Source: Euglena gracilis
Taxonomy: Eukaryota > Euglenida > Euglenophyceae > Euglenales
Assembly (NCBI GenBank): GCA_039621445.1
Contig: CP154956.1
Span: forward strand, 1,192,489-1,256,488
Direction of reading: 5' to 3'
Length of the DNA: 64,000 nt
Under the pieces are notes generated by a model that did not search any database, was not told the origin of the DNA, and was given only the letters and a program-made list of their open reading frames with translations. Shown here piece after piece: positions 21,686-33,527 of this stretch. How positions within the stretch are numbered: position 1 is the first letter of the stretch; every line of letters starts with the position of its first letter. Position numbers and translations under genes: made by a program.

Positions 21686-24600
21686 CTACTCCAAATCTCA
21701 TTCAGCACTTCAGCTGTTTATCGTTTTCTTGTGTGAGTAGATAGCACGCAATGCACGGACTGCATTGTGGTCGTCCTCCAACGAGGATTCGGAGTTCTCA
21801 TCCCCCTGCCTGCCCGAAGCCGGGGTTCCCTTCTCTAAAGAGGATTTTTTGAACCCGTCCTTGTGTTTTTTGTTGTCTTTTGTATCATTGTGGTGACGTT
21901 GGTTCGGGCGTGGAGAACGAGAACGGTAACATTTGGAGGAGTGGTGGTTGTGTGATCCACAAAGGGAACACCTTTGTCGGTTTTGCGACTTTGATGGGCT
22001 ATTGCCCCTTGCAGGTCTTGATGAACGGAATCCCGTTCGACCTTGTTTGTTGTAACCCGGTTTCCCGGAAGACGATCGCGAAGGAGATGATCCACTTCGC
22101 GAACGTGATCGCGATGAATAGCGATTTGTATCACGTTTGTAAGTGGGTCGGGGTGATCGACCACGAGGTGCACAATCACGTCCGCGGTCGCGGAACGGTG
22201 ATCAGCACCTTTGTCGATAACCCGAAGATTGTGATTGTACAGATTTGTGCAAATACCCAGAGGAGCGCGAGCTCCGCGAGGATTGTGAACACCTTGGACT
22301 CTGATACCGCTTCCGTGTATCAGAGTGGGAGCAGTCACGGGACGTATGCCCCTATTTGTTGCTAAAAAAAAAACAAGCTTTGTCAGAAGATTGGTCAGAT
22401 GAGCGCAGATAGCGCGTTTTTGTGTACCCCCTTGGGGAGTTTGTATGCCGTATCCCCGTGGGTATTTTGGAGAAGAAGTTTTTTGTAGGGCACTTACCGT
22501 ACCGCTAGGAAGACCAGCGGTAGGGTGGTGGGTATAAGCCGATTGTATCTGTCCCAAAAGCTGTGAGAGTTTCATTTGTTTGGAAACATAATTCCATCGT
22601 CGTTTAAGTGTAAGTTGGTTGTCCGCGTGTTCCTCGCGGTGGATGTCCTTGATAATTGTAGGAATGTAATGGAGGAGAACCGCATCGAATTGTTCTTTCA
22701 TTTGGTTCTCTCCCAGTTCATCAACCTCAGAAGCCAATCCTAACCATTTAGAATACCAAAGGTGATTGACTTCCATTTTCGGTCAGTAGGCGCGAATTGT
22801 CGCCATTTTTTCTCCAGCGTAATTCGCCAAATTGGGCTTGAACAGGTTGACGCATATTCGGCAAATACATCATCAAAAGAAACACGATTCCGGACCACAA
22901 GTTGCCTGGCGCGTTCTTTTTCTTCCTTGGGGAAGCAATCAATGAACTCCATTTTGATTACCTCGGGGTTCCCGTCTTGGGTTGGACCCTTCAAGTCCCA
23001 GTAGTATACCCAGGCGCAACAAAATTGTTTCCAAGTTGTGGGATCTCCGTCCCACTGTGACTTTACCTTGTTCGCAATTGTAATTGTACATTTGAAATCG
23101 CGTTGTGGCCCGCGATCTCCATCGTAGTTGTTGGTGTATGGTTGTTGTGGTGGCATGCGTGAATGCGCATCCAGGATGGTACTCATGCTACCGTAGGTAC
23201 CATGGGTGTGTGTTATATTATTGTTGTGCGAATTTTGCGGTTGTTTTTCACGATTCTGCCATTCGGAATGTAAAGGGTCGCGATTCCGCGGTTCAGGGTG
23301 TAATAACTTACCAGGGGGGTAGGAATCACATTGTTCACCCACAAATCGGGGAACCACGGTAAATTCCGCGTTTTGCACTCGCGATCCATGGCCAATACCC
23401 GAGGTAGGGTTATGCCTCATATCAGTCCCGATTCACGGTTTTTGTGGTAAAAACCGGTTCCTCCTGCGAAGACTCCCCCTTATGGGGGAGAATCTTAAGT
23501 TGTGGTATAAACAGGTAATTCCAATCGCAATTGTTGGCATTTTCATCATCATGTGCATCCGTGGATGCTTGTAGGGCATGTGCATCCGAAGATGCTTGTA
23601 GGGGTTCGCGTACTGCGCTTTTGGAAGGATTGGCATCCAACGAACCGCGAATTTGATGCACAAAGTCGCGAGTTGGACGTCAGGAATCCGAAGATGCTTC
23701 GGTTGATGCGCAAACAGCGCGTTGTGAACTGGAAGGCGCATTTTGACCACGTAAAACTGTGTTTTCATGGGTAAAGTGCAGAGGGGTTGCGGGAGTTTTC
23801 TTAAATTTCATCTAAACTCAATGCAAAATCTTGGATACTTTGTTCCAGTGAACTGTTGGCGGCCCGTCTGGCACAGAGGTGGCCGACTTAGCCGGTCACA
23901 GAAAAAATTAGGAAGAGCTAAGCCTAATTCACACAGTAAAAATGCCTCCTATCTTTGTAGGTGGCAACAAAGCTGAATATCTTGTCTCGGTCGTCTTGGA
24001 AGACTTTGTTTTGATGTGTTTGATGATACACAATCACCGCACATGTCACACAGAGAAGGGGGGGTAATAAGGGCACTTGGGAGGGCTGCTCCACAGGGGC
24101 TAGACAGACACATTCCCAGCAGATTTGCTGCATTGAACAGCCAATTGCTTGCCGAACCAACCACTTGGAAAATTTCCGAAATTCGTTCAACATCACACTG
24201 CAAACGCTTAATACGTTTGCGGTGTGATGGCAATTCATCCAAAAGTGGTCACCTGTCAACAATGTAGTCAAAATCCGCTTTGACAAAGTGGTGTGCAAGA
24301 ATTTGACCCGTTTAGCCAAACTTTCCATTGCGGTTGTAATGGCGTTCATTCAATAATCGGTTTGTGGGGTTGTGGTACACAACGTGGGTTGGGGTACCCC
24401 TACCGCATTTTCAGCGGTTTTGTCGTCCATCATTGTAGGAGGTCGGTTCTACAACACCGAAGTTTGTTGCTTTGCTTGCTGGGTGACCGAATTTTTGGTC
24501 CTCATCAAGGTTTCACAACATTCTTGTAAGGTTTCCTGATTTTTCGCAAGCATTTGGTCATAAAGTGTGCGAAAATCAGCGGGCAGTTCGACTTCGCGAA

Positions 24601-25830
24601 CCGTTTGTCCATCCGAGGATGGTTGGAGTCCGAAAGTGCTTGTATGCGTTTTTGTAAATGGGAAGTGGTGGATTGTAAGGTTTAGTGTTGGGTATTCAAG
24701 TCCGCAAGCGCGGTTTCAATGCCGGTGATATCCGGAATTGATTTTTGAATACCGTTGCACCGCTTGTGCTAATCCGCAAACGCAGATTCAATTTTGTTCA
24801 CATCCGCTTGTAACTGATTGTGCAAGTCGGTTACAGTGGATCGTAGTGCTCCCATACTGGGATTTCTGGTGGAAGTTTCCGCAAAGCGGCGTTGTAAGTC
24901 CCCAATTGCAGTCCGTAGCCCAGAAAAATCCGCAAAAGCGGTTTTCAGGTTTGCAAACGCATTTTGGAGATCCGCTTTCACTGTTTGGATGGTAGTTATG
25001 ACCGTTTCTCGGTCTTGAAGTTCCGCATTCGCGGTTTGTAAGGTAAGAACCACCGCATCCCGGCCGCCGTAGCGGTTTATAACGCATTGGAAGTAGTTTC
25101 AAGTTTTTGTATGTCGTTTTGCCACTTTCCATGGAGGAAATCTTGCTGATGCGCGATTTCCGCCACTTGAGTGTGTAACGTGGTCAAATTGTCCCCATTT
25201 ACAGGAAGTTTGTTCCAAACGCGCAATCCGCTCTTCCCGTCCTCGTAAGGGGGGGCCTCTGTTGACAATTGGGGGCCAAAAGGCACTCATTGACAATCCC
25301 CTTCGGGCATTCTGCCCACTTGTGAGTCAGACCGTGCAGAAGCGGAGGGTCCGTAGACCCATTGTAGGGTTATATTGTACCGCAAATACGGCTGTTGTAA
25401 CGGTGGGCCTGCGAGTGTGGGTTGGGTCCGTAGACCCTTGGAGGGGGGGGGGAACCGCCGAAGCGGCTTGGGTCCGAAGACCCTTGGAGGGGGGGGGGGG
25501 GCACCACCGAAGCGGCTGGGGACCGAAGACCCTTGGAGGAGGGGTGGGGGCACCGCCGAAGAGGCTTGTTGTAGGTGGGGCCACCATTAAAGCGGTTTGG
25601 GCTCGAAAACCCAGTTGTGGGGGGGGGGGTACCGCCGAAGCGGCTTGGGCGTCCGCCCCTTGTACGGAAAAAATTTATATCGCACAAGCGGCTTGGGTTT
25701 CCGCCCCTTGTGAATAAAAATTTTCTGTTGCTAAAGCGACATCGTCTGCATTCTGCAGTCCACGAAGCGAACCTATTAACAAAGCATAGTTAATAGGTGT
25801 GTTTCCGTTGTTTGCATTTGCGCTTTCCAT
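21686..25830 (-). pseudogene. gag: Decayed gag of element copy 3
   Basis: Start ATG at 25828-25830 (MESANANNGNT). Pieces in order on the minus strand: N-terminal 25830-25675, Gly/Pro-rich repeats 25715-25325, coiled-coil-like 25296-24769 (LQTANAELQDRETVITTIQT), 24349-23924, 23768-23422, capsid-like 23420-22740 (FIDCFPKEEKERARQLV matches copy 2) and 22776-21835 with zinc-knuckle remnants, ending at TAG 21686-21688. Many frame breaks. Its N-terminal half is not recognisably alike to copy 2, which may reflect subfamily divergence. Confidence 0.65.
25325..25720. repeat. G-rich tandem repeats inside copy 3 gag
   Basis: Five or so imperfect units of about 60 bp, each with a gaccct-tggagg core, a run of 8-11 G and ccgaagcggcttg. 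On the minus strand they encode Pro-rich repeats (PPPPPRVFGP-type). The homopolymer lengths differ between units, so the frame shifts from unit to unit. Confidence 0.7.
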
Positions 25831-26480
25831 TTTTGATGAAAAGGTTGGAAATTTTTTTGTGAAAATTGTAAAAATTGTAAAAGTTTGTGTGAAAAGACCC
25901 AAAACGGTAAGCAAAGGTGGGGGCTCAGAGGCTTTGTGATGCAGCCGTAGCCACGTGTGCCACTGAGACACCTCGCCCGCTCGTACGTGCGCTGCTACCA
26001 GGTGTACGTCCCTCCCCGGCTTTTGTACTTATGCTTTCCTCCCGAAAAGCTCGTGGGGGGAGTAACAATGAAATTTGTTTCCCTTTCCCATTTTGATTGC
26101 AAACCACAAAGGCAAAGAGAATTGGTGGGACCTCAGTCCCTTATATGAAAGTGACTTTTGGTCCTTCGAGCTATGCAAAAGAAATAAAATAAACTTCTAT
26201 TCAACTTCGACTTCGACCTCAGAATTGTAAAAGAGAACTGCAAAGCACCAAACCCTGTACCCTTGAATTAGGAACCAGTTACTTTCGCTAAGCTCTCGAT
26301 AGCTCTGAGATTCTCTCTTTGTCTTATAGCTTAACCATACCACTGTGCACAGCCCGACCGTAGCCAGATTGCAGGCCGTAGCCTACAATCTGGCTGCCTG
26401 GTACAAAGTATCTCCCCAGGTGTGGGGGAGGCACACTCCACCAGAGGGGCTGGAGTTGGTTTACTAAAAAAAAATGGGCC
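25831..26480 (-). other. Upstream region of copy 3 gag, candidate 5' leader/LTR
   Basis: No coding sequence supported. An AATAAAATAAA motif lies at 26181 on the plus strand. A strong hairpin is present at 26363-26394: GCCAGATTG (26363-26371) pairs with CAATCTGGC (26386-26394), and inside it AGGC pairs with GCCT around a CGTA loop. LTR ends cannot be defined because no partner copy is in view. Confidence 0.35.
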
Positions 26481-26589
26481 TTTCAGTCCAAGAAGTTTTT
26501 GAAATTGGCCAGTGGAGGGGGGTGGAGGCCTTTAGAGCAAGTTGCCAAAGACTTGGTGCCCAAAGCGTTTAAGAAAGTGCCCTGGCACC

Positions 26590-26700
26590 CTCAAAAGGGC
26601 CTCACAAGGGCAACGTGCGGAGCCCACGGTGTCTCGTACTCCCTCGAGGCATACCAACAAGTGAGGAAGGGACACCGAGGCAGAAGCACAAAGCCCTTGT
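26590..26700 (-). repeat. Dispersed repeat core (TTTGTGCTTCGCCCTC family)
   Basis: Minus-strand sequence reads tttgtgcttctgcctcggtg...cctcgagggagtacgag...gggctccgcac. Related units occur at 26850-26920 (+), 26975-27015 (-), 27344-27400 (+), 33668-33735 (+) and 35122-35190 (+). They cluster at the ends of the tyrosine-recombinase element. Confidence 0.6.
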
Positions 26701-26962
26701 GAGCCCGACCCCCCCCCCACCCGTAAAGGAAAATTTTTCCTCAAGAGCCAGGGGGTAGGAAGCCAACCCGCCAAGTCGGAGCAGCATCGTCGGTCAACTA
26801 CCAACTCAATCACATAGCAAACCGCCGGCGAACAACGCATGGCCTCACAAGGTCTTTGTGCTTCGCCCTCAGTGTCCCTTCCTCCTTTGTCGGTGTCCCT
26901 CGCGGGAATACGAGGGTCGTTGTCCTGCTTGCGCATATCGGGCTTTGGGGGGTGGGTGTTCG

Positions 26963-27397
26963 GACTCCCACGACAAAGGAAGGGGGAGGAAGGGACCAAG
27001 AGGGCGAGGCACAAGAAGACGGTGAGGTCCTGCTTTCCTTGCCGGCTGTTCTGTTCTGGTGTGTTTGTGCGTGCGCGGGGGGTGCTTCTTACTGCGCCTT
27101 TGTTGCCGGAGTTGGCGATGATGAGGCCGCGTCCGACACCTTGGCGAAGCTGAGCCGTCGTGGCCACGCCACCCCCCCTCTCCCATGGTCGCTTGGTGCC
27201 CCCCCCCCCCGGATGGGGATGGTTGTCTCTTTCTGTGTTTCTGGGTGGGTGGCTGGGGCTGATTGGTTGGGGGTCCTCTTTCTGGTTGGGATGTTTTTCT
27301 TTTTCTGCTGATTTTTTGGGTGGGAGGGTTGGGCTCACCATCTTCTTGTGCTTCGCCCTCTTGGTCCCTTCCTCCCCCGTCCTCTGTCGTGGGAGTC
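26963..27397. repeat. 64-bp inverted repeat pair near the 3' end of the YR element
   Basis: 26963-27026 and 27334-27397 are inverted copies differing at about five positions (ends GACTCCCACGAC and GTCGTGGGAGTC). They enclose about 300 bp without coding signal. In DIRS elements sequences near the ends are duplicated in inverted form for circle formation (established); this pair may play that part. Confidence 0.6.
27021..27116 (+). repeat. Left inverted terminal repeat of the YR (DIRS-like) element
   Basis: Reads ggtgaggtcctgctttcc ... gccggagttggc; its reverse complement is at 33552-33643 with only small differences. Together they flank the recombinase element. Confidence 0.65.
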
Positions 27398-27486
27398 CGA
27401 GACCATTCGGGCTCCGCACTGCGAGATGGTGAGGTACTGTGCACCCCCCTTTGGGCCATAATTGTTTGAATTTTTGAAATGACACC

Positions 27487-28489
27487 CAGCCTCAAATAAT
27501 GAGCTTGGAAGGCCCCAAAATTTTTCCACTGACCCAGCTGCTGGACTTCTTCCACTTGCAAACCAGCATTTTTCCACCATAAAACCCCAGCCCCTCTGGT
27601 GCTGTGGGGTTTCCAGTGGGTGGTGTCCACCCCCCCCTCCTGCAGAATTCTTTGGTCAGGGAATTCACCCTTTCTGAAGTCAAAGGTATTTTGCCATCCA
27701 AAGACCACAACAAATGATTTTTGTGCCCAACCATGTGGGCTGTCCTTCCCACATACTCTTTCAATAAATGCCAGGGGCTGATGAGGGGTGTGTGTGGCAA
27801 AACCAAAATCTCCTCCCACCTTGGGCACGGCCATCCTTTCCTTTGCAATAAAATGAAAATTTTTCTCCTACGAAACTGATTTTTCGCTGTGTCCTGGCTA
27901 AATCAACCCCGCAGTGGAGGGCCAACAGCCTCCAGCAGATGATGAGCCTGTTTCTGAGCTCTTTCACAGATAGGTCTGAGAGGGGTTTGTATTTCCTGAT
28001 GATGTTCTCCAAGAAATCAGTGGGGTCCCAAAAATGGGCATACTTGCAGACATTGGAATTCCACTTCCTTTTCAATGGAGACAAAAGAGGGGAAAACCTT
28101 AATGACCCAAACCCTGGGAGTAATAAAACTGCTGCATATGCATTTCTTGCAGTGTTGAGGCTGTGGGCAGCCAGGTCAAGGATGGCCTCAGCCATCCTGT
28201 GGACTGTGCAGTCCTGCAGGGGCACCCTTTTGTGCAACAATTGGCCCATCAAAGCCTTGAATGCTGAATCATATCTTTTGACATTCCCCAGATTTTTTAT
28301 GTAAGTGTCGATACTGGACATCAAAACTTCCTGGGATTGTAATATTTGCCTGACACAATCAAGCAGGCCAAATTCCACGTTGGGGGCGGCATCTCCTCCC
28401 CCCAGCAGTTGGTGAACAGACCCAACTGGGGGGGTACCAGCAAAACCTTGCTGCCTGGCTGCCTGATTGACATTAATTGGCGCCACCAT
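27487..28489 (-). pseudogene. Tyrosine recombinase of a DIRS-like retroelement, frameshifted
   Basis: Starts at ATG 28487-28489 (MVAPINVNQAARQQ) inside the 3' end of the pol frame. The N-terminal DNA-binding region runs to about 27835. After a frameshift near 27830-27850 the catalytic part continues (FGFATHTPHQPLAF ... HSTRGAGVLWWKNAG ... QLGQWKNFGAFQAHYLRL). HSTR gives the H-x-x-R pair and HY the candidate nucleophile at about 27500. Recombinases of this kind insert DIRS/Ngaro DNA circles without target duplication (established). Overlap with pol in another frame is also typical. The shift makes this copy probably inactive. Confidence 0.72.
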
Positions 28490-30924
28490 GATGTCGAAGC
28501 CAAGTGGGGTACAATCAACAGACAATTCAGGTCTGGGTTTAGCATCATTCTCTGAACCCACTGGGGGATGACGCTCCAGGGAGGGTTGGCATAAACTGGG
28601 GGGACACCCCTTAAAACTGCCTTCAAGGCATCCACCAGCAAGGCCCCTTGGTGGGGGTATCAACAAATGAACTTGGGGAATTTTTTGTTGCTGGGTGTGC
28701 AAAACATGTCCACCTCTGGGGTGATGTGTTGCTTGAAAAACTTCAGAATCTGGTGAAAAATGTTCATGTTCAGGGTGTAATGACCTGGATCTTTTTGCTC
28801 CCTGGTCAGGGAGTCTGCCAATTGTTCCTTTGTGGGAACCCAAACCACCTGCAAATTGATTTGCTTTTCTTGGCAATGGTACAGAAGGGATTTTAGGATG
28901 GAATTTAGGTATGGCTTTTTGCCTCCCCATTTTGTTAAGTAACTTACTGCCACCTGGCTGTCCACATGAAGAATAATGGTTTGTTTTGGTTTTGCCAAAG
29001 CCTTTACTGTTTCCACTGCAGCCTGCAACTCTTTTCTATTGATGTGAAGGACATGCAGGTCCCTCCAGAAATCTTGGACCTTTTGACCAGAATTTTTGTC
29101 CAGCCCCCCCCCCCCCACTGCCAGGTGCTGCTGTCTGAGAACAGTTCTTGAGAGGCCTGGGATTGAAAGGCTCTGCCCACACCTGGCTGCAAAAATGCTT
29201 TTAACTCCACAATTTGATCTTTGACCCCCTGGGGAATGGTCAGGGTGTGGTCTCAACCCCACTTTGTGTGCAAATCCACCATTTTGCAAAGTTGATCTGT
29301 CAGAATACTGAGAAAAGGCATTGAAACTAAATAGCTTCTGACTTGCCCTACAATAGAGCTGAGTTTTCTGCAGCTCATTTTCTGTGCTGTCAGCACCTTT
29401 CCTAATTCCTTTCTTAGGGATTTTAATTTTTCCTGTGGAATTTCCAGTTGGCCTTTTTTCAAATTGATCCACTGGCCCAAATGCTTTATTTCCTGTGTTG
29501 GTTCCAGACATGATTTGGGGAGGTTTATTCTGAAACCTGCCAGCAAAAGATCTTTTTTCATTTCTGCCAAATCATGGGCTGCTGTCTTTTTGCTGGGGGC
29601 TAACAGCAAAATGTCGTCCAGGTAGATGAAAACTACCTTTCCTTCCTTCCTCCATTTCCTTTCCCAGACTCTCATGAGAGTCGTAAACTTTTGTTGCAGG
29701 CTGCTTAACCCAAAGCATGCAGATTGAAATTGCCACGTTTCCCCCCCCACCTGCATGCAAACATGCTTTTCCAGGCTGCTGTGCAGCTTTAAACGGAAAT
29801 AAGCATCTTTCAGATCTATTTTTCCACAGAACCAACCATTTCTGAGATATGGGAATATGTTTCCCATGTGTTCCAGTCTGAACTTCTGGGGGGTGAAATG
29901 TTGATTTAACTGTCGACAATCTGAAATTAGTCTTTCCTTTGTCTTTCCCCCTTCATGTTTGGAAATGATAAAATAAGGGACAAAATGTTTTGCCTCCTGT
30001 GGGGTGATTTGCCTGGTTGCCCCTGCACATTCGTATTCCCTCAGAATTTTTTGGGCAGTCATTATTTCTTGGGGAGTTTTGAAGGGAACTTTTAAGGACA
30101 TCTGAGGGGGGAGGGGAAGATCTGCCCTGACCCCTTCTCTTATCAGGTTTAATACCTCTGTGCTGGCTCCTGCCTTGACCCAATGGGGAATGCTGGCCTG
30201 CAGGGCCTTGTAAGGGGGTACCCCTGGGTGTAATGTGTCTGGGGATTCCACAGGCCCCGTCACTGGGGTCCTTCCCCCTGGCTGCCCCATCACTGGGGTC
30301 ACACCTGGCTGCCCCATCTCTGGGGTCCTGCCTGGCTGCCCCATCACTGGGGTCACCTGTGGCCCTGCCATAGGGCTGCCCAAAGACAGGCTTTCCCCCT
30401 GATTTTGAAAGATTGGGGAAAGTCTGTGTCTGCAATGGGGAGGTACATATATAGCTGGGGGGTGTGGGCTGATTACCTTCTGGGGGGGCCCTGGTGTAGC
30501 CAATCTTGGGCCTCCCCCCTAGGGCTGATGTGATCTTGAATGCACTGGCCTCCAATGGCCACTTGATTTTGATTGAAATGGCCTCCATTGGCCTTGAAGT
30601 CTTGATGCTTCTCCTGGCCTCCATTGGCCTTTTGCATATAATGGCCTCCATTGGCCTTGATATTTTGATGCTTCCCCTGGCCCCCATTGGCCTCTTGCAT
30701 ATAATGGCCTCCATTGGCCTTCCCCTGAAGGGGGGGTTGCTTGCTTGGATGTGCAGCTCCTGAGGGTTTTGTGTTTGAGAGAGCTGTGGGGTAAGTTGGA
30801 CATACCTTTCCCCCGTGGGAGCTTTCCAGGTTTGGACACAGGCTGCCATAGCCTTGCTCCTTGGCCCACTGCCCTCTTGGATGAAGGCTTCCATAGCCAT
30901 GATTCTGGGCCCCAGGCTTGCTCC
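28321..30924 (-). pseudogene. RT-RNase H polyprotein of the DIRS-like element, proximal unit
   Basis: The frame 30503-29253 holds RT: KIDLKDAYF (motif A) and FIYLDDILLLAPS (YLDD at about 29613-29627). It is cut by TGA at 29253-29255, where the tandem partner has TGG. RNase H follows in another frame after a G homopolymer at 29105 (LHVDSQVAVSYL, LADSLTRE), then PEVDMFC..., TGA at 28660-28662, and the domain after RNase H (ANPPWSVIPQWVQRM ... LLIVP) to 28321. The 5' part (30924-30504) is gag-like and rich in short repeats. Confidence 0.8.
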
Positions 30925-33030
30925 TTTGAGGGAACCCAAACCACCTGCAAATTGATTTGCTTTTCTTGGCAATGATACAGCAGGGGTTTTAAGATGGAAT
31001 TTAGGTATGGCTTTTTGCCTCCCCATTTTGTTAAATAACTTACAGCCACCTGGCTGTCCACATGAAGAATAATGGTTTGTTTTGGTTTGGCTAGTGCCTT
31101 TACTGTTTCCACTGCAGCCTGCAACTCTTTTTGATTGATATGAAATACATGCAGGTCCCTCCAAAAATCCTGCACCTTTTGGCCTGAAGCTTTGTCCAGC
31201 CCCCCCCCCCCCACTGCCAGGTGCTGCTGTCCGAAAAGAGCTCCTGAGAGGCCTGGAATGCCCTGAAATGCCCTGCCCACACCTGGCTGTAAAAAGGCTT
31301 TTAACTCCACAATTTCACCTTTGACCCCCTGGGGAATGGTCAGGGTGTGGTCCCAACCCCACTTTGTGTGCAAATCCACCATTTTGCAAAGTTGATCTGT
31401 CAGAATTCTGAGAAATGGCATTGAAACTAAATAGCTTCTGACTTGTCCCACAATAGAACTGAGTTTTCTGCAGCTCATTTTCTGTGCTGTGAGCACTTTG
31501 CCTAGATCCTTTCTTAAGGATTTTAGTTTTTCCTGAGGAATTTCAAATTGGCCTTTTTTCAAATTGATCCATTGGCCCAAATGTTTTATTTCCTGTGTGG
31601 GTTCCAGACAGGATTTGGGGAGGTTTAATCTGAAACCTGCCAGTAAAAGGTCTGTTTTTACTTCTGCCAAATGTTGGGCTGCTGTCTTTTTGCTGGGGGC
31701 TAACAGCAAAATGTCGTCCAGGTAGATGAAAACTACCTTGCCTTCCTTTCTCCATTTTCTTTCCCAGACTCTCATAAGAGTCATAAATTTTTGTGGCAGG
31801 CTGCTTATACCAAAGCATGCAGCTTGAAATTGCCACGTTTCCCCCCCACCTGCATGCACACATGTTTTTCCAGACTGCTGTGCAGTTTTAAGTGGAAATA
31901 TGCATCTTTCAGGTCTATTTTTCCACAGAACCAACCTTTTCTTAGATATGGGAAGATGTTTCCCATGTGTTCCAATCTGAATTTCTGGGGGGTGAAATGG
32001 AGATTTAACTGTCGACAATCTGAAATCAGTCTTTCCTTGGTCTTTTCCCCTTCCTTTTTGGAAATGATAAAATAAGGGACAAAATGTTTTGCCTCCTGTG
32101 GGGTGATTTGCCTGGTTGCCCCTGCACATTCGTATTCTCTCAGAATTTTCTGGGCAGTCCTTATTTCTTGGGGAGTTTTGAAGGGAACTTTTAAGGACAT
32201 CTGAGGGGGGAGGGGAAGATCTGCCCTGACCCCTTCCCTTATCAGGTTTAATACCTCTGTGCTGGCTCCTGCCTCGACCCAATGGGGGATGCTGGCCTGC
32301 AGGGCCCTGTAGGGGGGCACCCCTGGGTATAATGTGTCTGGGGATTCCACAGGCCCCATCACTGGGGTCCTTTCCCCTGGCTGCCCCATCACTGGGGTCC
32401 ATTCCCCTGGCTGCCCCATCACTGGGGTTGCCTCTGGCCCTGCCATAGGGCTGCTCAAAGACAGGCTTTCCCCCTGTTTTTGAAAGATGGGGGAAGGTCT
32501 GTGGTGGGGAGGTACATATAATGCTGGGGGGTGAGGGCTGATTACCTTCTGGGGGGGCCCTGGTGTAGCCAATCTTGGGCCTCCCCCCCAAGGGCTGATA
32601 TCTTGAATGTACTGGCCTCCAGTGGCCACCTGAATTTGCTTGAAATGGCCTCCATTGGCCTTGATATCTTGATTGTAATGGCCTCCATTGGCCTTCAGGG
32701 CCATCTGGCCTTCTTGGTCTCCATTGACCTTCTCTCCAGCACTTTTCTTGTGTCTTCTTTTTCCCTCTTGGTTCCCCAGATAAGCCACCATGGCTGATTT
32801 TTTCTGAGGGGTTTGATGCCACCTGTCTTGGCTGTGGCTTGCTTCCCCTGGGGGGAATGATTTTGAGGGTTCTGGGGGATAGTTGGACATACCTCTCCCC
32901 ACTGGGGTCCCCTGCTGGGATTCTGGGTTCTGTGTCCTTGAGAATGGGCACCATGCCCTTTTGAATGATGGCTGCCATAGCCTTGGGCCCCAGGCCCTGT
33001 AGATAGATGGCCGCCATGGCCATTTTGAGG
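28824..33030 (-). repeat. 2.1-kb tandem duplication within the YR element
   Basis: Two head-to-tail units with junction at about 30924 (tttgagggaacccaaacc versus tttgtgggaacccaaacc at 28830). The copies differ by scattered substitutions and by lengths of the embedded short repeats. Confidence 0.75.
30540..30735. repeat. Minisatellite with ATGGCCTCCATTGGCC core in gag-like region
   Basis: About eight imperfect units of tggcctccattggcctt with spacers of 12-20 bp. On the minus strand they give Gly/Asn/His-rich repeats. A shorter array with the same core lies at 32600-32705 in the partner unit. Confidence 0.7.
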
Positions 33031-33041
33031 AGGGTTTCCAC
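30924..33041 (-). pseudogene. Second RT-RNase H unit of the same element, tandemly duplicated
   Basis: Nearly the same sequence as 28824-30924, displaced by 2100 bp (the YLDD codons are at 29611-29630 and 31711-31730). RT and RNase H are intact here up to ...LQVVWVPSKEQ, where the frame runs directly into the gag-like start of the next unit (AWGPESWLW) without a stop. A G-run frame difference separates the gag/RT frame (32902-31805) from the next. The recombinase gene is absent from this unit, so this is a segmental duplication rather than a second whole element. Confidence 0.8.
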
Positions 33042-33431
33042 CTTCCTGACTTGAACCCTTTGAACTTGTCATATTTCCCCTGCCATAGGGGTGGGGATGA
33101 GAAGGGGATGGGTAGTCTGCCAGACCTGTTTTTGACTGTGATGGGTCCCCATGACCCAATGGGCCTTGCCCTGGATGGCTCCTCTGACGCTTTGCTATGA
33201 ACACGAGTGTCCAGGGTCCATGGCCGTCACAAAAGCTTTGTTGAAAACAGGAAATTTCTGACGAACTGGGGGGCGGAAGGGTTGCGACGGCCACGGACGG
33301 ACGTGTTGGCCCTGCTCCATCAGGTACTCCAGCGCCTGCAGTTCCTCGGTGTTTTCCAGCTTCGGCTGTCTGTCTTGAACGTCCTTGTGCTCCCACTTCC
33401 TCTTGACAGCTTGAAATTTTTTCCAACACAT
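33042..33431 (-). CDS. Gag-like N-terminal region of the YR element
   Basis: Minus-strand coding resemblance: ...MCWKKFQAVKRKWEHKDVQ...KFPVFNKAFVTAMDPGHS. The plus-strand fragment at 34006-34200 shows a related order of residues (EQKFPELKPPKVMATDLADSG). Downstream it becomes Gly/His/Gln-rich (NGHGGHLSTGPGAQGYGSHH). Frame uncertain. Confidence 0.45.
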
Positions 33432-33527
33432 CTTTCATTGAATTCCGTTGAACACGTGTTTGATTTTTGAATGTCTTTGTCTTCAGTATTGACCGCACTC
33501 GTAGTGTTAAAATTCTTTCTCCTTGAG

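Noticed and set aside
28660-29255. Genetic code with TGA as tryptophan
   Set aside because: Copy 1 pol and ORF3 end in TGA, and the copy 1 TGA aligns with TAA in copy 3.
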